Source of the DNA: Antedon mediterranea
Lineage: Eukaryota; Echinodermata; Crinoidea; Comatulida; Antedonidae
DNA: 64,000 nucleotides
Direction: 5' to 3'
NCBI RefSeq assembly: GCF_964355755.1
Contig: NC_092678.1
Location: forward strand, 2,193,922-2,257,921
The notes under the pieces: generated by a model
Told to the model about the DNA's origin: nothing
What the model saw: the letters and a program-made list of their open reading frames with translations, nothing else
Databases searched by the model: none
Shown: positions 47,868-61,700 of the stretch, in pieces
Numbering within the stretch: position 1 is the first letter of the stretch
How the letters are laid out: each line of letters opens with the position of its first letter
Position numbers and translations under genes: made by a program

Positions 47868-49235
47868 TAATTGAGCCACCCTGGTAAAATGAATAAAAAA
47901 AAATGTAATAATTTGCTATGTTTTATAAAAACATTTTTAGGATTGTTTGATGAGTAAGGGGTTAAAGTTTAAAGTACTGACTATGTGGTATGTAGGAAGG
48001 CAGAAGTTGTAAATCATACTCATTTTAAATTACATCATCAACATGCCATTGTAATTGTACAGTTGTGAATAATAATTTACGGCATACACAAATTTGTACA
48101 TAACGAAGACAGGAAATCGCAAAGACCAAAAAAAATAATTTCCTCATCATTGTTATTGTATTCTAAAAATTCATTAATTTTCATTATAATATATTCACCA
48201 GGCGGTTTATAATTTTTTCTATTGTATGCCTGTTAATTTATGTTAAATTTAAATCTACATTTTTATGTTTAACTTAAGTACCAAAGGTTCTGAAACCACT
48301 CAATAGATTGAAGAGACACATTATCTTCTTCTTGCACAAACAATATTGATTGATAATGGCCATGAAAGGCTGCAGTAGGTCTATTTCCAGCAAACAACAT
48401 ACATTACTTAAACATTGAAGCACATTATAAAATAATAACATTAATATTATAGCATGACAATGTGTGAGTGGGTGGATAAAAGTATGACAATAAAAACAAG
48501 TGGATAATGTAGTAGATGAAACAACATCTTTTCTTATAGGAATAGCAACATTCATAATAAATACATATTGAACAAAGAGACAATCATTAAGAAGAAATGT
48601 ATCCAATTAAAGTACATGCTTCAAAAACTACAGTTTTCATTTATAATGTTACAAGTAACATTGACAATATATCACATTCAAACATTTATGATGATGTAAT
48701 CTGGACTATTCCATTTTGCCATGAGGTAAAATAAAAAAAGGTTCATGTTTTAATGGATGCATAATATACAGTAACTTACAAGTCTACAGAATATAAATTT
48801 GAATGAAATTTTGTGTGGGTTTATATAGACATTTAATTTATTTTCAAATTGGCTTTGATTGAATCGAGTTAATAAGATTAAATTATCAATTAATAAGATT
48901 AAATTATCAATATGATTCATTTTTTCAGCAAATCACTGATACTGCAGCATAGCATTTTCAATCAAGCGTTTAGTTTAAACTGGCCAAATACACTCTTTTG
49001 TTTTTATTTTATGCCACAAAATGCTAATTTTGTTCTAAAGAAAAAAATGGTCAATTTTCAACAATAGTAGTAACAGGGAATGGCAGTTTAAGGCTTTATT
49101 CATTGTGATTTGTAAACTTTTATACAAATGTCAAATAATAACAGTAATACTGCACGTTTTTCTATACTCAAACTGGTTCATTATAGAGTTGACAATAATT
49201 ACAATTGGGTTACCATATGTCCTGTATTTAATATA

Positions 49236-49385
49236 GATTGAAGAGTCTAGGTGAATAAGTATCGTCAGTTGCTGGATTGAAGAGTCTAGGTGAATAAGTA
49301 TCGTCAGTTGCGTAAAGGGCCACTGAGCAGACCCAAAAAAAAAGGCATTAAAATATGTTAAAAAAGGCATTAAAATATGTTGAAA
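49236..49385. repeat. 39-bp and 22-bp tandem duplications
   Basis: GATTGAAGAGTCTAGGTGAA…GTTGC(TG) occurs twice at 49236-49313, and AAAAAAGGCATTAAAATATG TT twice at about 49340-49385. Non-coding. Confidence 0.8.
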
Positions 49386-50138
49386 AGGGCTAAAAATACC
49401 CAAGGTATACAGCACAGAGGGCCACTTAGGGTCCCTAAACCAGGGCCTAAGTCCTCTGCATTACACCAGTGAGCAGTGTGTCAATATTTATCCAGAAAAT
49501 GGACAGAAGATTTTGAATATTTAAACAATACAAAGCATTACACAGTATTGAATTAAATCAAGTCTGGACACAAGTCTAGAACATATGTCAAGTGCGAACA
49601 GATATGATGATTAGTATAAAAGGTGATTTCACTATACTTGAGTAATCTAGCACTTTGACTTCCTGTGGTAGCATAGTACACATACCTACAGTTTGGAATT
49701 AGATAGACTCCAGAAAAGAGTATCAATATGCTACATGAAACTCTGTATGCATTAAACATGGATGATGATTGACATATGCCACCAAAATACTAAAAATACT
49801 AACACTCTCTTTTCTCTATTGGAGGGGAGTTAAATACAAGTATGCGGTTTAACTTGATCTACGTTCAAATGTTTATGCCTATAGTAACATTACTGTACAT
49901 CAAATATAACCCTGAAATCTACTGGAGTTATACTGTAATCACCTCGGACTGATATATAGTATAAGATATTAAACGATAGCTAACTGTACGTCGGTTGTAA
50001 CTTGGATATGATTTGGATCTGCAGCTTTAAATGCGGTCTACTGTAAAGTGTAAGCAAGCTTAATTCTAGTGCATGTGAACACAGAATACAGTAGGTGCTG
50101 TCATATTCACATTAAGATAATTTTATCTATTGTACAAA

Positions 50139-50774
50139 TATGGCACGCCAGGACGGACATAACTATATGTCAAGTTGACATCGCTCGTGTTGAGTTTACA
50201 CATGAGTCAACAAGAGCGATGTCTCCATAACACGAGCGATGTGTAAACTCAACTAGAGCGATGTCTCCATAACACAAGCGATGTGTAAACTCAACACGAG
50301 CGATGTCTCCATAACATGAGCGATGTTAACATAACACGAGCGATGTCTCCATAACACGAGCGATGTGTTAAACTCAACACGAGCGATGTCTCCATAACAC
50401 GAGCGATGTTAACATAACACGAGCGATGTCTCCATAACACGAGCGATGTTAACATAACACGAGCGATGTCTCCATAACACAAGCGATGTGTAAACTCAAC
50501 ACGAGCGATGTCTCCATAACACGAGCGATGTGTAAACTCAACACGAGCGATGTCTCCATAACACAAGCGATGTGTAAACTCAACACGAGCGATGTCTCCA
50601 TAACACGAGCGATGTTAACATAACACGAGCGATGTCTCCATAACACGAGCGATGTTAACATAACACGAGCGATGTCTCCATAACACGAGCGATGTGTAAA
50701 CTCAACACGAGCGATGTCTACATAACACGAGCGAGGTCAACTTGACATAGTTATGTCCGTCCTGGCGTGCCATA
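50139..50774. mobile_element. Foldback element filled with tandem ACGAGCGATGT repeats
   Basis: The ends TATGGCACGCCAGGACGGAC… ATAACTAT and the reverse complement at 50725-50774 form inverted repeats of about 50 bp. The inside is ~20-22-bp units that start ACGAGCGATGT and continue as CTCCATAAC, TAACATAAC or GTAAACTCAAC, over 20 copies. TACAAA occurs outside both ends (left before 50139, right at 50775-50780) in the same orientation, a likely target duplication. Minus-strand open frames here are repeat artefacts. Confidence 0.85.
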
Positions 50775-53069
50775 TACAAACATAGTATAAGCAAGATTTG
50801 TATGTTTTTCTACACTGGATTTAGATATCACAATAAATGAATCATAAAAAAATAGAGCGAGTCAATGCCAATAACATTGAATTGTCCAACGTTCAAAGGT
50901 GACAGACAATGTTAACACTTAAATATCATTGTATTAAACAAGCAACGTTAAATGGTGTAAATATCATGAAATTATGTACATACACTTTGACTGAGACTAA
51001 ACACGCAAATAAACGAGAAAAAAAAATTAATATTCAAATGAAACGACAATGGATACTTATTTAAAACTGTTTGAATATATTAGTCTCATCATAACAATTA
51101 ACTGCACACTTCTGCAATGAGACTATTGTGCAACAATCAAATACACACACATGCAGTTAATAATCTAAACACAAGTTGTACATTGATAGACAGATAAACA
51201 ACACCACCAGGTCATAGTCTGTTACTTTTCTAACAACTGGCTTTATCGCTACTCTTTGACTGTTGTACTGTATTTGTGTATTTTTATTCTCATTGATAAT
51301 AAAACTATTCAAAACAGGACAATAGAATTTGAACTGTACTGTAAAGCAATCAAATGTATAGTTCATACTTTACACCTTGTGACATTAATATTCTTCCCAA
51401 TTGGTTTAAATCTTTCCTGTTTTGGTTAGTATTTTGAGTATCAATCTCTGTCCAGTCTTACTGTTTTTTCCTATTTGGCTTCAGTTATTTTGAGATGATT
51501 GTATATAGAACAGAAATGCTGTCAATAAAAATGGTGTTTTTCTGGTACGAAACAATAATATGAAATACTTACAGTGCTAGCAATAAAAAGTATCCATCAT
51601 GAACAATATCAAGCTGGGAAAAATGTCATACAGTATAAATTTAGGACTGAACAAAAAAGCTATTCATTATAATAGTTTTAGTCAGAGTTAAAGTTACTAT
51701 AGTAATATTAACAAAGGCCTTTTGGGTAATGTTACTGTAATATTATTTGCGAGCAGAATTTTTGTTTAAAATAAATTTGCTTTATTCAGCGCTATGCAAG
51801 AGAAACAGACCCTCAAAACATTTTTGTATATTCTGTGAAAGTCCTCAGTGGCAATCAAATAAACATGTGTCTTGATCCTACATGTAATCAGAAAAATTTT
51901 AAATGTGTAAATTACTTTTACTTTATCCATTCAAGGACCAAATGCTGTCTCAAAATATTACTTGTTACAATACACGTTTAACCTACCTAGGAGGTCTATA
52001 CACCACAAGCAGAAAAAACAACAAAGTACAAAAATAACCCACAGTACAGTAGGCTGCAACGTTATTTGATCCCAAAACCTCAAATGCAATGTCGGAAAGT
52101 TTTGATGAACTTATTTCACACAATTTTCTAAAAATGTTTAGTTAAAAAAATAATAAAGCACTCAATTTATAATATTATTTTCATGAATAAGAAACAAAAG
52201 GTTTTAGTAATTGAATTCTTTTTAATTCAAATATTATTCAAACAAAATGCTAGTAGTAGTTGTACATTTTAGTAAATTAAGAATATGGATTAAAAAAGCA
52301 AAAACCAGTTTAGAAAAGATATTTCATGTACACAGTATTTTCTTTTAAAATCAGAGATACTGTATTGTAATAGAGGCAAGTCAATACACATTCTAATTCA
52401 TGTATATTGTAATAATGTATAGCGCTTTTAACAATTAGCAGTTTCTCTTGTCTCAAAGTTCTTGAAAATGTTTTAAAATGAGAATGAGATTGTCAGTAAG
52501 AGATTTTACATTACAGGTGTACAGTCGGTATTATTATTATTAAACAAAAGATTAAATTACTACATTAAAATATTAAATACTATTATCTTATGTCCGCAAC
52601 AAACTTATTTCTTCTTCTAGAAAATGTATTTTGAATGTTCTCTTTATTGAGCTAAAAATGCTTTGTTCGCCAAGCAATTTTTAATGAGAATTCTCACCTT
52701 ACAAACCTTTAAACAATAAATGGTCTAAATATCCATGACGACGACATACAAATATGGCACGACGAGTAAATTTAATTGTGAGGCGGATACTCCTGAGACT
52801 CTGCATTTGCATTTTGATTGTATACAGATATAGATAATGATCTTCTATTTTCTGCATAATTAGTATTGCATGTAGAACAGCATCAGAGTTTAGTGGTGGA
52901 TCATCGATACTAAGTTCTACTAGGTTGAGAAAGAGTAGGATTACGATGATGTACTGTAATAAGCCTCCCTACTAAAGTTTTAAGCTCGTTTTCCAATTCA
53001 ATTCAATATATTTTCATCAAACACAGTGGCTCTAAAAGGAGAAGCCCCATATTCACTCATCATCGGCAA

Positions 53070-53250
53070 ATTGGTACACTATTCGAAAAGAGTAGGGGAT
53101 CGTTTCCCGGTGTGCTAATCTGGTAGGCGCTGCACTGCTGGCTGCCGTGGGTCCGTAGAGGGCCTAATCCGAATCGCCTCAGATTCCAATTAGCTTGAGG
53201 ACTAAGATAATTACCTTTATTTTTACCTTTACATAACTCATCAACACCCA
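53070..53250. mobile_element. SINE-like segment
   Basis: TTCGAAAAGAGTAGGGGATC followed by CCCGGTGTGCTAATCTGGTA shares the core GAGTAGGGG…CCCGGTGT.CTA.T with the SINE at 39320-39600. Downstream GTAGAGGGCCTAATCCGAATC is also found, in worn form, near 59215. Confidence 0.6.
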
Positions 53251-54408
53251 TCCTTGAGCAATTTCAAATTGCGCATAACATACTGTACACGAGGTACCAA
53301 TGTGTAGTGACTGTGAGATGGAATTTACACCTCTTTAATTAAAAGTAAGTCGGTTAATCTGATTTGTTTTATTAATGCCTTCTTCATGCAAATTTACACT
53401 TACTGTAAAATATAAATACTGTACTGATTCAGTGTACACTATAATATGCCTCCTTTCAGTATGGTAATCAAGGCTGTAATACGTCATTAACGTAATATGG
53501 GATTTCCCACTTAATGTGTTTTAAGTGTTTATGGAAGTCTTTGAGCAAGTGACAATTATAACTTAAGCTCAATTTTCAAATAACAATTTACCAAGTATAG
53601 TATTTATTAAACTAACGATAAACTAACTGCAACTTCTCTAAATTGCATTCTCGTCAAAACAGGGCTACAGTAATACTGTACTACAGTTGTTCCGATTTTA
53701 CTAAACTCTGTTCCTTTTTTATGTAGTTTCGAAAACTGTATATGGTTACTATATGACATGTCATGTATGCCAAAATATTTTTCTTCTTATGAATATCATT
53801 TATAAGGCAATATGCTTACTGTAACTGTCTGTACACAACTGTATGTTACAATATACTCTATGCGGGAACATATTAATGGATTGTTTTTTCTGAGATGTTT
53901 CTTTTATTAATAGACATGCATGCACGATATGCCTGAGTGTATCAAGAGATCCACTCTTCTATCACATTAATGTTCATATCTTGCCGTGTGAATTGGGTAA
54001 AAGCATACAATACATTAGCTAATAGCTAGGAAATGAAACTTGGCGCACGGCTATAGTTCATTATGAAGAAGGATGTCTATTTTAGCACATTAGTGAAATG
54101 GCAACCCAAAAGGGCAGGCATACTAACTCGTGCTTTATACTACTAAGTTTATTAATTTATGGTTTTATTTTTAGCAGAAATATCGGATAAAGTACAAAAA
54201 CTAAATATGGGTGCCAAAAGGTAGAAAAATCCATTTAGATGTCAATAGATACTGTAGATCTATTTTAGATTATTCTAATAGTGGATGGTGAAGTGAGGTA
54301 ATGTAGTATGTATAGTATGGAGGAATTTATTTTTAATACTAATACTTCCAGTCATACTGTACTGTAGCTAGCAAATTGTTGGTACTGTATCTATATTTCA
54401 TAGTATCA

Positions 54409-54539
54409 AGGCAAATTCTGTGATACTGTACATGTGTCACTTGTATCTCTAAATGCCTGTATCATAATCTATAAGCCTAAGTACTGTTAACCATAGCACC
54501 ACATGTGATTATGTGACAACTGTATTAAATAATTTGCCC
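54409..54539. mobile_element. MITE family B, copy 3
   Basis: AGGCAAATTCTGTGATACTG on the left faces …CTGTATTAAATAATTTGCCC. Best-preserved left end of the three copies. Confidence 0.7.
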
Positions 54540-54786
54540 GATACATTACTGGGCATAATTACCGAATGTCATACAGTTTACTACAGAGAATCGGCTGATA
54601 CGCTAAACATGAAACAGGCTGTTAATTTTACTCGGATTCAAATAACAAAACTAGTTAACTTCTATAATAAGACTATACTATAAATAGATCTTAGATAACA
54701 TTAATAACATTCACTTGGGTATTGTTTCAAAGAACAAGATATTTTTAACGCTTTGAAGAGAAACTCAAGGTAAAACACAAACTTAC

Positions 54787-54904
54787 TTTTTTTAATATTT
54801 CCTGAAGAATTCGCGAGGCATTCTCTGGAAATAAAGTCTGACAATTATAGACACATCCTTGGAGTGACTGCAGGTGTAGCAGGAAATCGTGCATTTCTAC
54901 AGAA
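54787..54904 (-). CDS. Candidate exon of an unidentified or upstream-extended kinase transcript
   Basis: Acceptor CATGTTGACAG, then 118 open nt entering in phase 2 and leaving in phase 0 at GTAAGT. It contains an ATG; the peptide after it ('MHDFLLHLQSLQGCVYNCQT' and on to '…RILQEILKK') looks like real coding sequence: helical, with Cys and hydrophobic periodicity. A phase-matched donor lies at 56621 (CACAG|GTATG). Downstream, an acceptor at 44750 (CTAGACAG) would join it in phase 0 and in frame to the kinase ATG exon, adding a N-terminal extension. It could equally be a different gene; I do not recognise it. Confidence 0.45.
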
Positions 54905-54939
54905 CTGTCAACATGATAAATCGGTTTATTATGTTGCTT

Positions 54940-56620
54940 TATTTGTTCTGCAGACTGTCTTTGATTTAAAATGTTATGTTGAAAGAAGGATTGACGCCCC
55001 TAGATAAAGCGCACCTATTGTATTATGCTTTATTTGTTTAATGATAAAAAGTTATTGGTAGATAATATTGTTATAAACTGTAATACGGTAAGCATTTTAA
55101 TGCTTCTAAGAGTGGTTGCAAGCTGAAATTTAGGTTCAACTTAAAAAATTTACACACATTTTTTACCAAATCCAGAATAGACTTTAAACACTATCTTTAT
55201 ATTTTTCATGATTTTTTATTTGGCTAAATGACCAGAATTGTGCCTCAGTGTGAATGTATCTTTAAAACCATCTTCTATACCCAATATTAAATTGAGTGTT
55301 GGCAAATGCAGTATGAACACAATCTAGTTTCAATTGGCTAAATTCAAAATTTGTAGTAATGTTTTTATTACTGTCAGGTGTGTTGTCAAAATCATTAATC
55401 TTATCTACCTTTTGTATTGATTCATAATACATTATTTTATTATTGTTTCAAGTGTCGTCCCTTAAAGCCATACTGTTCAAGAACAACGAGTGCAAATTTC
55501 ATTTAATTAAAACACATTAGTATGTTCAAATCTAGATGGAGTGCAAGTTTCACGCCAATCTGGACGGAATTTTTAATTTGACTTCTGCGGTAATATGACA
55601 CTAATTAAACTACGGACTTCACTATGGCTATCTTAGACAATATTCATGATTTAATAGCATTAGATGGCATTCTTCCTCGCATTGATTTTGACTGCATTTT
55701 CTCGCTAGATTTCAGATCAATATTCATCATAATGGACACTCCGAGGTATTTCCCAGGGTAGTTCACTAGCTTTGCTATAACTGGCATTCTTCTTGAATTT
55801 TTTAAAGGTGCAGTGTCTGTTATTTTGATAGTTTGATAGCCCCAACTTTGGTTAATTGTTATTCGCTAACAATTTTTCTTTTCCATATGTCATCAAGAGC
55901 GATTCAAAAATTGTATCTCCTATGTTGACATAAATTAGAAATCTGAAATTATCAGATGTAATGTAATAATATGAAACATGTGGAACACAAAATGTAAGGA
56001 AAATTAGGAAGCCCAGCTGTGACCTACTGATGTGCAACTATACTCAAATTAGGTTCTGCACAAATGATAAATTGATATAATAAATATAGTGACAACATTT
56101 TTAACAAAATTGTATATCGCATTTTTGATGGGAGATTCGCAAAATGTTGACTTGTCTTCCGGCTAAACATCATGATTTTATAATTTTTTTAAATAATATT
56201 TTTAAAGATACGTTCTGCTATTAAAAAGAAACACTCATTATTGTGCATAATAAACAATAAAAATTACATTGAGCAACATTATTAATTAACTGCAAATTTG
56301 GCACACTCATCATTGTTTGACAGTCTGATCTATTTAATTTTTAGCTCCTTCCTAGCTAGGCCTACAGGCTAATGGATGACGCAGGCCTGCTAGGCTGTAC
56401 TGTATATCCTGCGACTAGGCCCCCAGGCCAACTCTACAGGCCTAGGAGGCTAGGCCTTCTCAGTAAGTTTAGCTAGCCTGGGCCTGGTGCTATTTATCGT
56501 CTCTGACAGCAGTCAGCAGTGTAGGCTAGGTCAGGTCTGGCTTGTTGGGCATGGCATTTATGCAAGCAATTTGTCAATACAGAAACGATAAGTAAATTAA
56601 TTAATAAGTTCGATTCATAC
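54940..56620. other. Non-coding stretch between candidate exons
   Basis: No gene or clear repeat element. A run of GGCCTA/TAGGCC-rich sequence at 56350-56480 is notable only in composition. Confidence 0.35.
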
Positions 56621-56790
56621 CTGTGTACAACACTGAATGTCACTGTTGAATCCAAATTTGCACAATAATTAATTATAAATGATAACTGTCGTTCTTTTTC
56701 TAGCTTCCTTCCAGCTGATGTTTTTCTGGACTTCAACGTAAAATCAGAAAAACAGCCAGCATAATAAATAAAACAGCGCCTAATATAGCG
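56621..56790 (-). other. Candidate 5' exon (non-coding or partial)
   Basis: The frame 'KSRKTSAGRKLEKERQLSFI' and on to a CACAG|GTATGA donor at 56621 is open but has no ATG upstream of it before a stop. It may be a 5' untranslated exon joined to 54904. Weak evidence alone. Confidence 0.3.
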
Positions 56791-56799
56791 CCCCCAACG

Positions 56800-58702
56800 G
56801 TAATGTTATCATTATTATATTAATAAAAGATCTTTGAACCAATTTTTATATAAAGAATTATTCTTTGCTTTAATTATTATATCATGCGTTATAATTTTAT
56901 TGAATTTTTAAAACATCGGATGGGTCGGAAAATATACTACATAAATGTACTTTGTTAAATATAAATTACTTGATCATAATATCATAATTATTACTGTATA
57001 TAATCAAACAAAATAATACTGGTACATTATAATTGTTAAAAAATGTAATAATTAAATTTAATCAGTAATCAATTGACATACAAACAATGTGCTTCTAGTT
57101 GACAAATTTTTCTTTAAATTACTGTTTTTAACAATTGCATAATTTTTTTACTTCAATCCAATTTGTGAATAACTATCATATAATAAAGTAGAACTATTCA
57201 TAAAATATAAAATAAACAACCACCACATACATGCATAATCAAAAATTGAAGCAAACTCACAATTTTGACAGGTAAATGAAATTATAAAATACTTTTTTGA
57301 CACACTATATATTACTATTTTTAGTGCTCCCTTGTTTGAAAAATCCCGGATCCGTCCCAGGCTATGTACAAGCACAAACAACTCGGCAAATTTGTAATCT
57401 GATACATAAATTAAGTTGTTATTAATTGTAATACTAATGTTAGTCGAAGTTTTAGATGGCAATTCAATTTCATATTAGTCAAAAGAAAAAACAATTTGGC
57501 ACACATGGTGTTTCATACCACTTAAGCTGGAATCAGCTAGTTTACAGTAGTAATCGAAACAGCGCTTATAAAAGAATAAAAAAAGCCTTATGTCAAGTCT
57601 ATACCAATGTATATGACAAAGTACAGTCTTTGTATGAAAATTACGGGGTGGGATTATACTGAGATAGCTTCAACAATGGATTATCATTTACCATACTCTA
57701 ACATCAGATTATAACTGGCCATATGCAGTAATTAAAAAAATGTAAATTATTGCAGCTGCTCTTACACTATAAAGACACTATAAGCACCTATACTCCGTAT
57801 CAAATTTATAATAACTAAACATTATTACTGTATATCCTCTAGTATAATCCCACCCGCTAGAACACAACATTAGGCAAATTTGGGGGGTGGGACTATACCC
57901 GAGGAAACCCTGGTTCAGGAAAAAAAATGATTGGTAAGGATTTCCTGTATCAAACTCCAACATTCAGATCAAAAGACAATACCGGGACTATGCCTATTTG
58001 TGGGGTGGAATTATACTCATAAGAGGATTTACGGTATTATAATTACTATTTATTTATGGTAATAAATAACTGTTTGAATATCACACACATTTTTTTGTAA
58101 TGCCATGGCTTGGGATACGGTACCATATCAAAGCCTCAGACAGCTAAACGTATGCAAAGATTGTTTACTCTAAAAAAGTATTTCTCTAGAAAATGTCTAA
58201 TACTAGTCCTCAAGATGATTATGAGGAAAGCTGTTCGGCAATAGAGGACACAACTCCGTAACCACATCACTATGGCGCTGCACTGGTCGTTCAAATGAGT
58301 CAGTTTTTACTTGTGTTACTTGCTTTTAATATACTTTGTATATGGACACACAGTGAGACAGTGGTGACGTCTTGTAATTTACTGTAGCCAGAAGCTTTGA
58401 GACAATACCTCTAGACACAACATTTTTACATAAGTTAAATGAGGTACAGTGGCATTCAGTAATATTAATTTTTATTATTATTACTTAACTTTTACATAAG
58501 TTAAATGAGGTACAGTGGCAATGAGTAACAAACATTAATTATTATTATTACTTAATTATTGATTGACCCCTCATGTACCCCCAACTAAACTCTTATCATG
58601 CTCATATCATTTGTGTTACTCAACAGTGTACTGTATGTATTCATTCTTCAATCATACCTAACCTTCATGTAAGGTACAGTATTTAAAAAATAGCTAAATC
58701 CG
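56800..58702. other. Intergenic DNA left of the SLC35B4-type gene
   Basis: No credible gene. It includes a ~62-bp tandem duplication at 58429-58555 (ACATAAGTTAAATGAGGTAC AGTGGCA…). The 3' UTR of the transporter gene occupies the right end. Confidence 0.4.
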
Positions 58703-61700
58703 TTACTCCACTTTCACATCTTTAGGGGCTGGCCGTAAAACATTTGTAACTTTCTCGATAAAACCTAAGAAAATGAGCGTACCACCAAAGACCATGCTAG
58801 TACCGATCCAATGATAGAACGTGAACGGGTTCTTAAAGTAGACTATGGAGAAAATCAAACTGACGAACTTGCGCAACGTGACAACAAGCGTAACAACGAG
58901 CGATGAACATTCTGTGGTAAGGATGAAGACAGATCGAATACAGACATACGTGAATACATTGAGTTAAGGACATAACAAATAATATATTAATATCAAATGT
59001 TTGGGAAAACTAGTTTATTTAGGATTTAGATTTTGTAAAAGCTTAGGATAAATGTGACAAGATATAGAGAGGCATGGATTTAAGGCAAGGATTTGGAAAT
59101 GGGTGAGAGGCATGAGTTTGAGACCTGCCTGTGCTGTTGCTTGCATCTTTAAGCAAGACAATTTGCTCATAAAGGGTAGGAATTGTCAATGTGCCGATCA
59201 TTGTGGCCTCTGTAGAAGGCCTAATCTAGGTGGCAAAGATATATAAGAAGGAAAAGTTATTCTAAGGTAGGTGTAAATCCCAACACAATACACCATTATT
59301 ACCTAGAAATATGTTACATTAATTCCTGAAAATGAACAAATAAGTTTGAAATGTTAAATCATGGTAGCTTTCCTCATTTTTTTTGGGTATTTGTTTTATG
59401 TTATCATAAATATCAAAGATATTTTTGTACCATCTGGAAGTGTATAAGCTAAATCTATTAACTACAAAACTGCAGAGTTTTGTGAAAAAAAAATGTTTTT
59501 AAAGGATATTGAGTAATACAGTTTCCAATCATGTAGAGCCAGAGTATAGGCACTTCTATGCCCAAATAAGAAATTTCAAAAGGTTCTGTAAGAAAACCAC
59601 AACATTGAGTGTGTTATAACATGTACAGTATATTATCCACAAACACCTAAATGGATAATAATACGTCTGTTTCGATATAGCTCTGCTGTTCCTCCGATAA
59701 GTTCCAAATATGATAAATGCAGAACAACCTAAACTGCAATATTTATCTAAATATGTTATAGACAGATGTAACTCAGTATATGATAAGGATAAGCCTAATC
59801 ATTCATAGAACGCAGTAAACTCAATCAGGTTCATCTAATTTTAAGCTCTGCCTGCACTATCAAACTTTATAAGACAAAAAAATGTGGTTTGCAAATATAT
59901 GGACATGATAATGTCATTTCACAACCATTTTTGGGCATCACTACCATATTTGGGCACATCACTCTTTTTTTGTCAAACTATTTTGATAGTGTAGACAGAG
60001 CTTTAGATGTCAATTGATTGGTGGGACTGTCATATCATTTAATGAATATATTTTAAAATCATTTACCTGATTGAGAGAACAGTGACACATGATGCACAAT
60101 GTCTTTGCCAATGAAGGCAAATGCTAGCAATGGTATAGCATGCTGAAAAGAGGATAAAACAATCCTTAGCTCAGTCCACACTATCAAACTTTATGCAACA
60201 AAAAAAATGTGATGTGCCTAAATATGGATGATGTTATCATATCACAACCGTATTTGGGCATATCACTACCATTTGGGCACATCACAACTAGTTTGATAGT
60301 GTAGACAGAGCTTTATGCAACCTTAGATTCCTTCCTCTGGCATACTTCTATTCAGGACACAATCACAAGAAAGGGGAAATATATGTTTTAAGACTATGAC
60401 TGACCCTATTCACAAGAACAAGACACTATGTTGGCTCCTAAAATGGTATTCTTAATTGGAGTTTTACTGTACAGTGTATTGTTTTTATGTTAATTAATAA
60501 CTATATTAAAGTTATAGAAGTGACGGAACCCAGAAATGTGGGTATGAAAACAATAATATTGATAATGTAAACTATTAAGAATGACTAAACATTCAGAATT
60601 GAATAAATTGTGTTTAAAGTTGATTAAATATAGGAGTTTGGGGTGGGGATAGTGGAAATCACTGGATTGTACCACCCTCAGAATAAGTCTATTGCACTTG
60701 CAAGATGAGTGTTAATAAATAACAATTCTTACAGAATAAAAAAGTGCTTCCCTAGGATGTTTTCCATACTGTTTATATAGCACTTCTTGGTATATACCCA
60801 TTCTTGCAGACATGAACAGAGCAAATGTCAGCATACCAATACCTACAAGAATAACAATACAGATAAAAAATACTGCTAATATGCATGTCATATATCATAT
60901 GCATTGTTACGCTAATTATCCCTGCATCGATTGTAGGGTGGATGGTAGGTTATTGTTATCAGTTTTTAGGACATGAACAATGTTACAAATGGCAATTATA
61001 ATAATTCACTGAAGATCGTATGATAATAATAACCTTAACTAGAATTAATAAATTACTATACAAAAATTATTAAATTGCATACTGATCATAAGAAATACCA
61101 CAATAAAGAGAATATCTTATTGTAAAAAAACAACATTTTCAGTAACTTTGCAGTTGACTCAAAAACAAAAATTTTTCTTGACCCATTCTTTTTAAACATT
61201 ATTTTGTATAATATTTGTATTCTATTTTTAAATGCAAGCAATGCAATTTTCTATTGAATTAATAAATGAATCTTAAATCTAGGTTCGGCCTATACCAACA
61301 AAATCAGCTATTTTACAGTGCTACAGGATTTTAAGATAATAATCTTATGTCAAGTTATTATTTGACAAGTATATCGTATAGTAAACATTTATATTTTTTT
61401 TATTAATTATTCTTTTTGCAGTCAGTTTGCAATTGACAAAATCATGAGGGGTTAAAATGAAATATGTCAATTTTTCTTGACCCATTCCTTTTAAACATTG
61501 AAACATAAATTTGTATCATATTTGTATTTTATTTTTAAATGTAAGATAATTTTCTATTGTCATATGATGAATTAATAACTGAATCTTGAATCTAGGTTCG
61601 GCCTATACCAAGTCTGAGTTTAAATATCCACAGCAGTATTACGCTTGCAGAAGAGATGGTACCCAGGGTTTATTGATGTTATCCATTTTTTACCTATTAG

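Larger units (their letters stand above)
44750..54786. other. Long gene-poor stretch upstream of the kinase ATG
   Basis: No confident exon. It contains MITE family B (45177-45302), a SINE (about 45826-45898), a PIF/Harbinger-like element (47047-47867), a 39-bp duplication (49236-49313), a foldback element (50139-50774) and a SINE-like segment (53070-53250). If the exons at 54.8 and 56.6 kb belong to the kinase gene, this is its 5' intron. Confidence 0.45.

Noticed and set aside
50291-50661. Minus-strand repeat proteins (…CYGDIARVEFTHR…)
   Set aside because: Product of the foldback element's tandem units, not a gene.
50160-50760. CRISPR-like array (regular short repeats)
   Set aside because: Units are contiguous variants without unique spacers and lie between inverted ends in an animal genome.
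57148-57462. 104-residue minus-strand frame
   Set aside because: No motif; includes a dispersed-repeat-like segment and lacks splice or start context.
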